DNA from: UBA6345 sp045577635
GTDB lineage: Bacteria > Bacillota > Clostridia > Christensenellales > UBA1242
Assembly: GCA_045577635.1 (NCBI GenBank)
Contig: JAZNIS010000094.1
Coordinates: 1 to 16,963, forward strand
Direction: 5' to 3'
DNA length: 16,963 nucleotides
A program made the position numbers and the translations under genes. This document shows positions 1-7,098 of this stretch, in pieces (position 1 is the stretch's first letter; every line of letters starts with the position of its first letter). The notes beneath the pieces are model-generated. The model was not told the origin of the DNA. It saw only the letters and a program-made list of their open reading frames with translations, and did not search any database.

Positions 1-361
1 TTCCATCACTTAAAGCATGGAACACTGTTAAGTTTATTTTGTTTTTATAATAACTTAAATTAAACAAATAATCATTTTTTCGTTTTAACCAAGTATAATC
101 AAACAAGTTTGGTTCAGATTGTTTTACAATGCAATCCTTAAAATTTTCTTCCAAATAAAACCAAAATAAACCCTTTTTTAATCTAACTTTAAAACTAGGA
201 AATCTTTGCAAAACAGTTGCCACAGCTTCCTGCAAAATAATTTCACTAATATCTTCAACGAGAGTTACACTTACATTGAACATATGTGGATTATTTTTAT
301 TTGAAGCACAAGGGAAAATTTTTGCAGCATTATCTAGTAAAAACCAATTTTTCTTTTTCAT
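1..361 (-). CDS. Condensation-domain-like acyltransferase (alcohol acetyltransferase-like), N-terminal part only
   Basis: This gene begins at an ATG at 361-359, behind an AAGGA ribosome binding site, and runs off the left edge, so about 120 N-terminal residues are visible. The protein starts MKKKNWFLLDNAAKIFP and near the visible end reads VFHALSDG. The latter matches the HxxxDG active-site motif of the CoA-dependent acyltransferase / condensation (AATase) superfamily, whose histidine is the general base. The N-terminal WxxLDNAAKIFP pattern is typical of the Bacillota proteins usually annotated as alcohol acetyltransferases. The real acceptor is unknown: members include acyl-CoA:alcohol transferases and stand-alone condensation domains. 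Transcription is probably from its own promoter, because a terminator-like hairpin (511-537) separates it from the gene behind it and a palindrome overlaps its leader. The family call is fairly safe; the substrate cannot be inferred. Confidence 0.75.
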   Translation of the reverse strand, partial: MKKKNWFLLDNAAKIFPCASNKNNPHMFNVSVTLVEDISEIILQEAVATVLQRFPSFKVRLKKGLFWFYLEENFKDCIVKQSEPNLFDYTWLKRKNDYLFNLSYYKNKINLTVFHALSDG

Positions 362-385
362 TTTAATCCTTAAATTTTTAATTTA

Positions 386-403
386 TTACAATTATAATTG
401 TAA
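386..403. promoter_or_regulatory. Perfect 18-bp palindrome over a -10 element, probable operator
   Basis: TTACAATTA is followed directly by its reverse complement TAATTGTAA, a perfect 18-bp dyad. On the minus strand its centre reads TATAAT (396-391), a consensus -10 placed about 30 bases before the acyltransferase ATG. Dyads of this size over a promoter are typical of TetR- or MarR-type repressor sites. No regulator gene is visible next to it, and no good -35 was found 17 bases upstream. Confidence 0.5.
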
Positions 404-510
404 CATTTTTATTATTTTTTAGGTAATGTTTTTATAAGATATTATAAACCTTTATAGTTATTTTAATTAATAATTAAATTTTTTTAACAAAACTCTTTTG
501 TTTGTTAGCA

Positions 511-537
511 AAAAAAGCAACCTAAATGGTTGCTTTT
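511..537 (-). terminator. Rho-independent terminator of the kinase/ParB fusion gene
   Basis: Stem GCAACC (517-522), loop TAAAT, stem GGTTGC (528-533), flanked by A and T runs. On the minus strand the hairpin ends in a T run and lies just past the stop codon at 540. The remaining part of the 362-539 gap is very A+T-rich and holds only the palindrome at 386-403 and a short AT-only inverted repeat. Confidence 0.85.
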
Positions 538-539
538 AA

Positions 540-1370
540 TTATTTTTTATATGCTTTAACAATTTTATCCCATTCTTCTAAATCGGTTTCAGAAATAACA
601 GGTTCGCAATCAACAAATTCTTTAACAACATTTTTACCTGTTTTTAAACTTGCCAAATAACGATGAACACCATTAACAATATAAATTTCGTTGTTATATA
701 GTGTAACTTTAATTGGTTTTAAATACTTTCCACTTTCCAATTTTGCAGCTAATTTATCAATTTTTTTAGCAGAAAGTTTTGAATATTCTTTGGTTGGTAA
801 CAATCTTGCTTCGCCCAAACCAACTTCGCAAAGTTTTGTTAATTTATCTAATGTATCTAAATAAACATTGTTAGTAATAACATAATTATAATTAGGAATT
901 TGTGCTTGTTCCTTATTATATAATGCCAATCTGTTTTTAATTTTTTCTGGTTTTTCATTTCTATCAACCAATCTTTGTTTTAACACTTTTTTACTAGCTG
1001 TTAAAAACACTGAAAGAAAATTAACCTCATCACCTAATTTTTCAATAATGTTTTTATTACCTAAAACAGAAATATCTTTCATAACAACTTTTGCTTCGTT
1101 TAGTCCATCAATAAATAATTTTCTGCTTGTTCCATAATAGTTGCCATTAAACATATCATATTCAAAAATTTCGTTTGATTTAATTTTTTCTTCAAACTCT
1201 GCAACTGAAATATATTGATATTGATTTGGAGTATCAGATTCTCTTGGTTCTCTGGTTGTGTAAGATGAAATAAATTTATAGCCATCTTTTGCAAGTAAAC
1301 CTTGAATTAATGTGTTTTTACCAACTCCACCTGTTCCAGAAACAAATAATACTAACCCATCTTTTTTCAT
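540..1370 (-). CDS. Guanylate-kinase-like P-loop protein fused to a ParB/Srx-like domain
   Basis: The 276-residue protein has two parts. Residues about 5-170 resemble guanylate kinase: Walker A loop GTGGVGKNT (12-20), the GMP-site-like SYTTREPRESD (36-46), YGTS (80-83), an Arg-rich lid-like stretch (about 137-148) and YNYVITN (161-167), which parallels the YDYVVVN strand of Gmk. Residues about 190-257 look like a ParB / sulfiredoxin-fold domain, with conserved-looking IVNGVHRYLA (231-240) corresponding to the G-x-H-R motif of ParB. True guanylate kinases are about 200 aa and lack this tail. The start is supported by AAAGGG eight bases upstream. A promoter (1428-1456) and a terminator (511-537) make it a single-gene unit. 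It probably phosphorylates a nucleotide or small molecule; the ParB-like part could bind a nucleotide or DNA. Domain calls come from motif reading, not a profile search. Confidence 0.7.
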   Translation of the reverse strand: MKKDGLVLFVSGTGGVGKNTLIQGLLAKDGYKFISSYTTREPRESDTPNQYQYISVAEFEEKIKSNEIFEYDMFNGNYYGTSRKLFIDGLNEAKVVMKDISVLGNKNIIEKLGDEVNFLSVFLTASKKVLKQRLVDRNEKPEKIKNRLALYNKEQAQIPNYNYVITNNVYLDTLDKLTKLCEVGLGEARLLPTKEYSKLSAKKIDKLAAKLESGKYLKPIKVTLYNNEIYIVNGVHRYLASLKTGKNVVKEFVDCEPVISETDLEEWDKIVKAYKK

Positions 1371-1427
1371 AATAAATACCCTTTAAAAAAATTAAAATAT
1401 TAACTTTATATTACTTTATGTGTAGTT

Positions 1428-1456
1428 AGTATACTAATAAATTTAGTTTTTAACAA
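1428..1456 (-). promoter_or_regulatory. Sigma-A-type promoter for the kinase/ParB fusion gene
   Basis: On the minus strand TTGTTA (1456-1451), a 17-base spacer and TATACT (1433-1428). It would give a leader of about 50 nt before the ATG at 1370. Confidence 0.7.
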
Positions 1457-1463
1457 CCAAATT

Positions 1464-1485
1464 TGCTCTTTTTGACAAAAGAGCA
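1464..1485 (-). terminator. Hairpin behind the RsgI-like gene, possible weak terminator
   Basis: TGCTCTTTT (1464-1472) pairs with AAAAGAGCA (1477-1485) around a four-base loop, seven bases past the stop at 1492. The minus-strand sequence after it is not a strong T run, so it may be a weak terminator or a 3'-end processing structure. The next promoter starts directly downstream. Confidence 0.5.
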
Positions 1486-1491
1486 CCCTGT

Positions 1492-2325
1492 TTAAGCAAA
1501 ATACAAATTAGTTTTATCATTTTTCCATTCATTTTTTCTGCCATCAAAATCGGTTTTGTATTGCTTTAAATTTTCCTTTACAAACCTTTTATAATCGTCA
1601 GCAAACAACCGTCTTGACTGTTTTGTAATTTTTTTGTGATGGTTATTTAGTTTCAAACAATTTTCATTTATTAACCTTTCTTTTTCTTGAACATCATAAT
1701 CTGTATAATTTGTTGTTTTAGAAATTAGGTTTTGGTGTGCTGTTTTTATTTTTAATATCATTTCCTTTTCGGTTAAAATTTTCGTATCGTTTAATGTTAA
1801 ATCTGGATATAAATTACAAACCGACTCCATTAAGGAATATTTGTTTGAACAAACCCCCATCTCTTTTGCCAACTTAAATTGTTTTAAATCGGTTTCATTT
1901 TCTAAAACAACAGCTTTAATTTCATTTTCTAAAAAATAGTTTGTTACACTCCTAAACAATTTAACATCTAGTTTTTCAGTGAGCCCTGTTACAACAGTTA
2001 ACTTAACTGCATTATCTTCACCCTCAACATCTATATAGTTTGTTTTAACACACAAGTCAACAAACTTTTTTGCAGCATCTTCGGCATTAAGCCCAACAAA
2101 GTTTTCATTACACATTAACTGTTTTGCCTCTTCATTTAAAGGAAACACCGAAACTACATTTAATTTATTATCGGTAACAAATTCAATTTTGGGGTTTATC
2201 TCTAATTTAACATAATTATACTTATTGTTTTTAACACCCCTAAACCCCATAAAAACAGCTAAAAATATTATTGTTAACAACACCAACCCTAAAACAATTA
2301 TTTCTTTAACTTTAAGCTTTATCAT
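1492..2325 (-). CDS. RsgI-like single-pass membrane protein without the anti-sigma domain
   Basis: The 277-aa protein starts with a short basic N-terminus and one membrane segment (about residues 8-28). The outside region then opens with VKLEINPKIEFVTDNKLNVV (39-58), followed by NEEAKQL and a 'GLNAEDAAKKFVDLC' stretch. This closely resembles the extracytoplasmic domain of RsgI-type anti-sigma factors, which begins with a D/E-(V/I)-NP-(S/K)-IE strand; in characterised RsgI proteins autocleavage is reported at an Asn-Pro bond, and here N44-P45 is the matching pair. A later GVCSNKYSLMESV stretch (about 157-169) also fits that family. The cytoplasmic anti-sigma domain that normally precedes the membrane helix is missing, only about seven residues being left, and there is no sigma factor gene beside it. 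The C-terminal about 90 residues are Lys/Asn-rich and unrecognised. Ribosome binding site AAAGGAAAAG. Its role is unknown; a direct anti-sigma role is unlikely. Confidence 0.65.
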   Translation of the reverse strand: MIKLKVKEIIVLGLVLLTIIFLAVFMGFRGVKNNKYNYVKLEINPKIEFVTDNKLNVVSVFPLNEEAKQLMCNENFVGLNAEDAAKKFVDLCVKTNYIDVEGEDNAVKLTVVTGLTEKLDVKLFRSVTNYFLENEIKAVVLENETDLKQFKLAKEMGVCSNKYSLMESVCNLYPDLTLNDTKILTEKEMILKIKTAHQNLISKTTNYTDYDVQEKERLINENCLKLNNHHKKITKQSRRLFADDYKRFVKENLKQYKTDFDGRKNEWKNDKTNLYFA

Positions 2326-2349
2326 AACACTTTTCCTTTTAGTTTTAGT

Positions 2350-2377
2350 GTTATCATTATTTTAATTTTTATGTAAA
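2350..2377 (-). promoter_or_regulatory. Weak candidate promoter for the RsgI-like gene
   Basis: On the minus strand TTTACA (2377-2372), a 16-base spacer and GATAAC (2355-2350). It overlaps the T run of the preceding terminator. The match is moderate and chance cannot be excluded in this A+T-rich sequence. Confidence 0.35.
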
Positions 2378-2410
2378 AAAAGGATTCACCTTAAACAGTA
2401 AACCCTTTTT
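2374..2410 (-). terminator. Rho-independent terminator of the Nudix gene
   Basis: On the minus strand an A run plus GGGTTTAC pairs with GTGAATCC plus a T run (two G-T pairs allowed), loop of about eight bases, directly after the stop codon at 2414. Confidence 0.8.
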
Positions 2411-2413
2411 ATT

Positions 2414-2974
2414 TTATAAGTTTTTTATTCTTTCAATAATTTTTTCATACACAGGTATCATATAAGCTTCGTCCGACCTAGAAACAAGTTCTTCAAAAGT
2501 TAACCACCCAATATTACTGTTTTCATCTTCTAAAATTTTAACAGAATCATTTTCGTTTGCTTCAAACAAATATGTAATGTTTAAATGCAAATGCCCCGAA
2601 ACAAACTTTCCTTTTTTAACATGACTTTTAACGGGTAAAATTTCAACTGAAATTGGACCATTTCCAACCACTTTAAAATTTTGAAGTGAAGTTTCTTCCA
2701 TTGTTTCCTTTTTAGCAACATACAACATATCATCATCGCCATCAGCATGACCACCAACCCAACTCCAAGAATTATAGATGTTGTGATATATACACAAAAC
2801 CTTATTGTGTGCCTTATTTATAACAAAAGCTGATGCTGTTAAATGGCAAAATTTATTATTCCTAGTTAAAATATCACCAAAAATAGTTTCAGCTTCAATT
2901 ATCATTTTAACATCTTCTTTTTCTTGTTCGTTATAAGGAACATAGTTTTTTAACATTTCAACTGTTTTACACAT
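2414..2974 (-). CDS. Nudix hydrolase
   Basis: A 186-aa Nudix-fold protein, expected to hydrolyse a nucleoside diphosphate linked to another group. The Nudix box (residues 75-97) runs GHADGD..., then KETMEETSL, matching Gx5Ex7REUxEExGU with Asp in place of the first Glu, Lys for Arg and Ser for the last Gly; the metal-binding E-x-x-E-E core is intact. Before it, FCHLTASAFVINKAHNKVL and WSWVGGHADG are typical of the first strand and the loop leading into the box. I chose the ATG at 2974 rather than the in-frame ATG at 2986: GGAG lies six bases before 2974, and a TATAAT at 2999-2994 would start the transcript near 2986. It stands alone between two terminators. The substrate cannot be predicted; housekeeping or regulatory roles are both possible. 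Confidence 0.85.
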   Translation of the reverse strand: MCKTVEMLKNYVPYNEQEKEDVKMIIEAETIFGDILTRNNKFCHLTASAFVINKAHNKVLCIYHNIYNSWSWVGGHADGDDDMLYVAKKETMEETSLQNFKVVGNGPISVEILPVKSHVKKGKFVSGHLHLNITYLFEANENDSVKILEDENSNIGWLTFEELVSRSDEAYMIPVYEKIIERIKNL

Positions 2975-2993
2975 AATTTTCTCCATATGTTTA

Positions 2994-2999
2994 ATTATA
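2994..2999 (-). promoter_or_regulatory. -10 element of the Nudix gene
   Basis: TATAAT on the minus strand, seven bases upstream of the first in-frame ATG (2986). No convincing -35 is present at 16-18 bases. Its place implies a very short leader, which argues for the second ATG (2974) with its GGAG site. Confidence 0.55.
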
Positions 3000-3016
3000 G
3001 CACTTTTAACACTAAT

Positions 3017-3054
3017 AAAAAAACTTTATCAAACAAATTGATAAAGTTTTTATT
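3017..3054 (-). terminator. Strong terminator of the LRR protein gene
   Basis: CTTTATCAA (3024-3032) pairs perfectly with TTGATAAAG (3038-3046) around ACAAA, extended by A and T runs on both sides. It follows the stop at 3060 on the minus strand. Confidence 0.9.
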
Positions 3055-3059
3055 TTTTA

Positions 3060-4565
3060 TTATCTATTAACACCGTATTTAATAATAAATGGTAAAACAA
3101 CAAAGAATAAAACAAGCATTAATGCTATTAATAAAATTACAACAACAAAATCTGGGATATAAGGATTTATTGATTGTGTAACATATCTAGAAACAATTTC
3201 GCTTTCATAAACCGTGTTGTTTATTGCATCAGTTATAACATACTTAAATGCAACATTATATTGTCCACCACGATCTAATTTAACTTCTGTTCCTTTAATC
3301 CATTCGCCACCGTTAATTGAATAGAACATTTCTCCATTATCATCTGGTGTGGTAGCAATCATTTTAGCTACACCTGAAAATTTTCCGTAGGTATCATATT
3401 CTTTATTTTTAATAACAAATTTAACAATAGGTGCTGTTGGAACAACATTAAATTGATTTAGTGTTTTAAATGCACAAGCAAATTGATTTTCCCAATTATA
3501 CAATGAATCTCCACTTGTTGCATCAACATATTCAACTCTATATTCACCAACTTCTAGGTTACATTCAGCAATTTTTGTTTCAGCCGAATTTGTAAAACTT
3601 TTAACTAAAACACCTGTTAAAGCATTATAAATGTTAACTTTTAGATTTGGATATTTAGCACTATTATAAAATTTAATTTTATCGTTTTTAGCAATTTTAG
3701 GAACAACAACATCTTGTTCGTTTGCTTTATTATTTAAACCACAACCTTGCAAACCTAATTCAATTTTAATTTTAGATTCTGCTTGTGTTCCTGCTGTGTA
3801 AATAGCATCAGCATTTGTAATGTTATTATTAAACAATTCAACATACAAATCTGTGTTATAAATAATTCTAGGCAAAATAACATTATTAATGTCGGTAAAT
3901 TTGTTAAAGCTTAAATAAACTTCACCAACATTTAATAAACTTGCATCAAATTTTTCAAGTTTGTTTTTATTTAAATTAACAACCCTTAAATTTGTTAAAC
4001 CAGCTGGAATTGTAATTTCAGTTAAACTATTATCATATAAAATTAATTCTTCCAAACTAGTTAAATCTTTTAAATCTTCAACAGCAATTTTTTCAATTTG
4101 GTTTTGCCCAACATTTAAAACTTTCAAATTTTCCAAATTTAAAACTTTTAAACCTTTTAAACTAGTAATTGTGTAACTAGTGTTGGTTAAAACTAATTCT
4201 TCAAAATCCCTAAACATTTCAACATAAAGTTGTGTTGCAGGGTCATCAGCAGTAGTTTCGGTTAAATGGTTTTTATCGGTTAAATTATAATGTTCGTTAT
4301 AAGCTAAAAGCAAATATTGATATAAATAAATATCATCAACACCTGTTTCATCATTCATAACCGGAGCACCCAAATTTGCTGGTGGTGTTAAAGGTTCACC
4401 TTCGGTTACCCTACCAACATTTTGTGTTACAACAACTTCATTTTTTAAAGTTTTATTTTCTTCACTGTTTGCAGCCACAATAAAGTTTGTTGGAACAACT
4501 ATTAAAGCAATTGCAAAAACAATTAATAAAACCAAATATTTTATTTTAGAACTGTATTTAAACAT
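3060..4565 (-). CDS. Leucine-rich-repeat surface protein with N-terminal signal and C-terminal membrane anchor
   Basis: Counted from the ATG at 4565, the 501-aa protein has a signal-like hydrophobic segment (about 9-31, possible cleavage after VAA) and then a mature region. Internalin-like leucine-rich repeats span about 135-230, including LTSLEELILYDNSL, LTNLRVVNLNKNKL and VGEVYLSFNKF, each following the LxxLxLxxN pattern. A beta-rich region of repeat-like, Ig-like character follows (about 310-465). The C-terminus is one strongly hydrophobic helix (about 473-495) with a short basic tail (IIKYGVNR). There is no LPxTG signal, so it is probably anchored in the membrane facing outward. The start at 4565 is chosen because AGGAG sits five bases ahead of it; the in-frame ATG at 4580 lies upstream of that site and only three bases after a TAAAAT -10 (4589-4584). 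Adhesion or protein binding is an inference from the repeats. Confidence 0.8.
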   Translation of the reverse strand: MFKYSSKIKYLVLLIVFAIALIVVPTNFIVAANSEENKTLKNEVVVTQNVGRVTEGEPLTPPANLGAPVMNDETGVDDIYLYQYLLLAYNEHYNLTDKNHLTETTADDPATQLYVEMFRDFEELVLTNTSYTITSLKGLKVLNLENLKVLNVGQNQIEKIAVEDLKDLTSLEELILYDNSLTEITIPAGLTNLRVVNLNKNKLEKFDASLLNVGEVYLSFNKFTDINNVILPRIIYNTDLYVELFNNNITNADAIYTAGTQAESKIKIELGLQGCGLNNKANEQDVVVPKIAKNDKIKFYNSAKYPNLKVNIYNALTGVLVKSFTNSAETKIAECNLEVGEYRVEYVDATSGDSLYNWENQFACAFKTLNQFNVVPTAPIVKFVIKNKEYDTYGKFSGVAKMIATTPDDNGEMFYSINGGEWIKGTEVKLDRGGQYNVAFKYVITDAINNTVYESEIVSRYVTQSINPYIPDFVVVILLIALMLVLFFVVLPFIIKYGVNR

Positions 4566-4747
4566 AACAACTCCTAACATAATATTTTACTACATTAAAT
4601 ATTTTAACACATATTTAATTTATTTTATATATTTTTTACACAATTTACAAAATTAATTTAAATAAAACTCTAAATAAATAAAAGTTTGTTTATATTACCA
4701 AAAAAATCACAGTTAAAACAATAAACAAACCCTTATTTTTGTGATAT

Positions 4748-4753
4748 TATAAT
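4748..4753 (+). promoter_or_regulatory. -10 element of the enolase gene, in the divergent LRR/enolase gap
   Basis: TATAAT lies 45 bases before the enolase ATG. No good -35 sits 16-18 bases upstream, and the surrounding sequence is almost pure A+T. A six-base inverted pair, ATCACA (4706-4711) and TGTGAT (4740-4745), flanks the expected -35 area. The minus-strand -10 candidate of the LRR gene (TAAAAT, 4589-4584) is at the other end of the gap; nothing else stands out in it. Confidence 0.5.
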
Positions 4754-4798
4754 AATTAGAGTTAATAAAATTTAACTAAAAAATTTAAGAGGTGAAAG

Positions 4799-6112
4799 AT
4801 GAAACAATACATCGAAATTCAAGACATTTGGGCAAGACAAATTTTAGACTCTCGCGGAAACCCAACCTTAGAAGTTGAAGTTATGGTTGAAGGTGGTTAC
4901 ATGGGCCGTGCAGCAGTTCCATCAGGAGCTTCCACAGGTAGTTTTGAAGCTGTTGAATTAAGAGATGGCGACAAATCTAACTATTTAGGAAAATCAGTTG
5001 AAACAGCTGTAACTAATGTAAACACACTTATTGCTGATGAAATTATTGGCATGAATGTTTTAGATCAAAATTTAATTGATAAAGCAATGATTAAACTAGA
5101 TGGCACACCAAACAAAGGAAAACTTGGTGCAAATGCTATTTTAGGTGTTTCACTTGCTTGTGCAAAAGCTGCTGCTGAAGCATTAGGAGTATCACTTTAC
5201 TCATATATTGGTGGTTGCAATGCAAACACACTACCTGTTCCTATGATGAACATTTTAAACGGTGGAAAACATGCAGATAACTCTGTTAATATTCAAGAAT
5301 TTATGATTATGCCTGTTAATGCAAAAAGTTTTAAAGAAGCATTAAAATGGTGTACCGAAATTTTCCACAACCTAAAAAGCATTTTAAAAGCAGAAGGTTA
5401 TGCTACTGCTGTTGGTGACGAAGGTGGTTTCGCTCCAAACTTAAAAGATGACGAAGATGCTTTAAAATATATTGTTAAAGCTATTGAAAAAGCTGGTTAC
5501 AAACCTGGTGAAGATGTTAGAATTGCTATTGATGCTGCTGCTACAGAAATGTATGAAGAAGCTAAAAAATTAGGCAAAGAAGGAAATTACTATTTCTGGA
5601 AAACAGACAAAATGTTCACCCGTGAAGAAATGATTGCTTATTGGGAAGAAATGGCAAGCAAATATCCTATTATTTCATTAGAAGATGGTGTTTCTGAAGA
5701 AGATTGGGATGCTTGGAAACTATTAACAGAAAGATTGGGTGGAAAAATCCAATTAGTTGGTGACGACCTATTTGTTACAAACACAGAAAGATTACAAAAA
5801 GGTATTAAACTTGGTGTTTCTAACTCTATTTTAATTAAAGTTAATCAAATTGGTACTTTAACCGAAACATTAGAAGCTATTCAAATGGCTAACCGTGCAG
5901 GATTTACAACAGTAACTTCTCACCGTAGTGGTGAAACAGAAGATACAACTATTGCAGATATTGCAGTTGCTGTAAACTCTGGACAAATTAAAACAGGTGC
6001 ACCTTCTAGAACCGACCGTGTTGCTAAATACAATCAATTATTAAGAATTGAAGAAGAACTTGGCGACAGTGCTAAATATTTAGGTTTAGATGCATTCTTT
6101 AACCTTAAATAA
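4799..6112 (+). CDS. eno: Enolase (phosphopyruvate hydratase)
   Basis: A full-length 437-aa enolase, converting 2-phosphoglycerate to phosphoenolpyruvate in glycolysis. All landmarks are present: ARQILDSRGNPT at the N-terminus, the mobile loop SGASTG (42-47), VGDEGGFAPN with the catalytic Glu208, magnesium ligands Asp245, Glu295 (in SLEDG) and Asp322 (in GDDLF), the catalytic Lys347 in LIKVNQIGT and the signature SHRSGETEDT (374-383). The start has a strong AGAGGTG ribosome binding site. It is a single-gene unit on the plus strand, divergent from the LRR gene, with its own terminator (6124-6152). It uses more C-ending and G-containing codons than its neighbours, as expected for a highly expressed gene. 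Identification is certain. Confidence 0.98.
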   Translation: MKQYIEIQDIWARQILDSRGNPTLEVEVMVEGGYMGRAAVPSGASTGSFEAVELRDGDKSNYLGKSVETAVTNVNTLIADEIIGMNVLDQNLIDKAMIKLDGTPNKGKLGANAILGVSLACAKAAAEALGVSLYSYIGGCNANTLPVPMMNILNGGKHADNSVNIQEFMIMPVNAKSFKEALKWCTEIFHNLKSILKAEGYATAVGDEGGFAPNLKDDEDALKYIVKAIEKAGYKPGEDVRIAIDAAATEMYEEAKKLGKEGNYYFWKTDKMFTREEMIAYWEEMASKYPIISLEDGVSEEDWDAWKLLTERLGGKIQLVGDDLFVTNTERLQKGIKLGVSNSILIKVNQIGTLTETLEAIQMANRAGFTTVTSHRSGETEDTTIADIAVAVNSGQIKTGAPSRTDRVAKYNQLLRIEEELGDSAKYLGLDAFFNLK

Positions 6113-6123
6113 TTAAATTTAAT

Positions 6124-6152
6124 AAAAAGCCACCGTTAATGGTGGTTTTTTT
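6124..6152 (+). terminator. Enolase terminator
   Basis: A run, then CCACC (6130-6134), loop GTTAAT, GGTGG (6141-6145) and a T run, 11 bases past the stop. Confidence 0.9.
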
Positions 6153-6173
6153 GTTACAATTTTTAAAATTTAC

Positions 6174-6202
6174 TTGTAGAAAAGTTATAAATATAAGATA
6201 AT
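6174..6202 (+). promoter_or_regulatory. Promoter of the nucleoside phosphorylase gene
   Basis: TTGTAG (6174-6179), a 17-base spacer and GATAAT (6197-6202), giving a leader of about 35 nt to the ATG at 6243. Confidence 0.55.
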
Positions 6203-6242
6203 TAAAATATACATACTTTAAAAAATTATGGAAAGGATTTTT

Positions 6243-7067
6243 ATGAACGAAAAGGATTATAAAAAACTAGTTGAAAATGCCCCCATTTTGGAATTTGACC
6301 CAGACAGTGCTGAACAAAGTAAAGAATTTTTCTTTGAGGGTGGCAAAAAACCTTTTGAACAATTTAATAAAGTTAAAGAATTAGGAATAACAAAGTGTTT
6401 ATTGTTTTTACCAAGAGAGTTTGACCATTTAACCGAAATTTATGATAAATGCGAAAAAATATATGACTTTAAATCGGCTAGCACTTACTCTCCTGTTTAT
6501 TTATATGATAACAAAGTTTTAATAGCTTTATGCCCATTAGGTGGCCCTAGTTCAGCTAATTTAGTTGAAGAATTACACTATGTTGGAATTAGAACAATTT
6601 TATCGTGTGGCACTTGTGGTTGTTTAGACGACAACATTGATATTAATCACTACTTTATTCCTACCGATGCAATTAGAGATGAAGGATTATCTTATCACTA
6701 TTTACCAGCAAAACGAACAGTTGATACAAACGATTTGGTTAACAGCACAATTGAAGAAGTTTTAACTTCTCATAATGAAAAATATATTAAAGGTATTATT
6801 TGGACAATTGATGCTATGTATAGAGAAACCCCTAATCGTACTGCTAGGAGAAAAGAAGAAGGGGCTATTGCTGTTGATATGGAATGTGCATCGTTAGCTG
6901 CTTGTGCAAAATTTAATGGTATAAATTTTGGTTCGTTAATGTTTTTCTCTGACAGAGTTGACCCTAAAAAATGGGAATGGCGATTCTATGATAAATATTC
7001 ATTAAGATTAGAACTTGTTAAACTTTGTTTAGAAATTTTAGATAAATTACCAGAAAAAGAAGATTAA
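6243..7067 (+). CDS. Nucleoside phosphorylase (PNP/UDP phosphorylase superfamily, uridine-phosphorylase-like)
   Basis: The 274-aa protein carries the phosphorylase signatures in order: LCPLGGPSSANLVEEL (97-111; phosphate-binding region), SCGTCGCL (121-128; in place of the usual GTAG), WTIDAMYRETP (187-197), VDMECASLAA (211-220; the ribose-binding V-(D/E)-ME motif) and FFSDR (234-238; the Asp that handles the base). The reaction expected is phosphorolysis of a nucleoside to a free base and ribose-1-phosphate in nucleoside salvage. The base cannot be fixed by eye; the TxDAxYRET pattern points to the uridine-phosphorylase-like branch. The start at 6243 is preferred over the in-frame ATG at 6228 because AAAGGA lies between them, five bases ahead of 6243. 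It converges with a nucleoside hydrolase gene, sharing a terminator, which suggests a local nucleoside theme though not co-transcription. Confidence 0.85.
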   Translation: MNEKDYKKLVENAPILEFDPDSAEQSKEFFFEGGKKPFEQFNKVKELGITKCLLFLPREFDHLTEIYDKCEKIYDFKSASTYSPVYLYDNKVLIALCPLGGPSSANLVEELHYVGIRTILSCGTCGCLDDNIDINHYFIPTDAIRDEGLSYHYLPAKRTVDTNDLVNSTIEEVLTSHNEKYIKGIIWTIDAMYRETPNRTARRKEEGAIAVDMECASLAACAKFNGINFGSLMFFSDRVDPKKWEWRFYDKYSLRLELVKLCLEILDKLPEKED

Positions 7068-7098
7068 AAAAACCACCCAAATGGGTGGCTTTTTTTAT
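7064..7098. terminator. Bidirectional terminator between convergent phosphorylase and hydrolase genes
   Basis: CCACCC (7073-7078), loop AAAT, GGGTGG (7083-7088) with an A run before and a T run after. It overlaps both stop codons and can work on either strand. Confidence 0.92.

Noticed and set aside
428..449. TTTATAA-GATA-TTATAAA inverted repeat
   Set aside because: Seven A/T-only pairs in almost pure A+T DNA; expected by chance and not followed by a T run suited to a gene end.
4706..4745. ATCACA / TGTGAT inverted pair upstream of the enolase -10
   Set aside because: Arms are only six bases, 28 bases apart, in A+T-rich sequence; too weak to call an operator without comparison across genomes.
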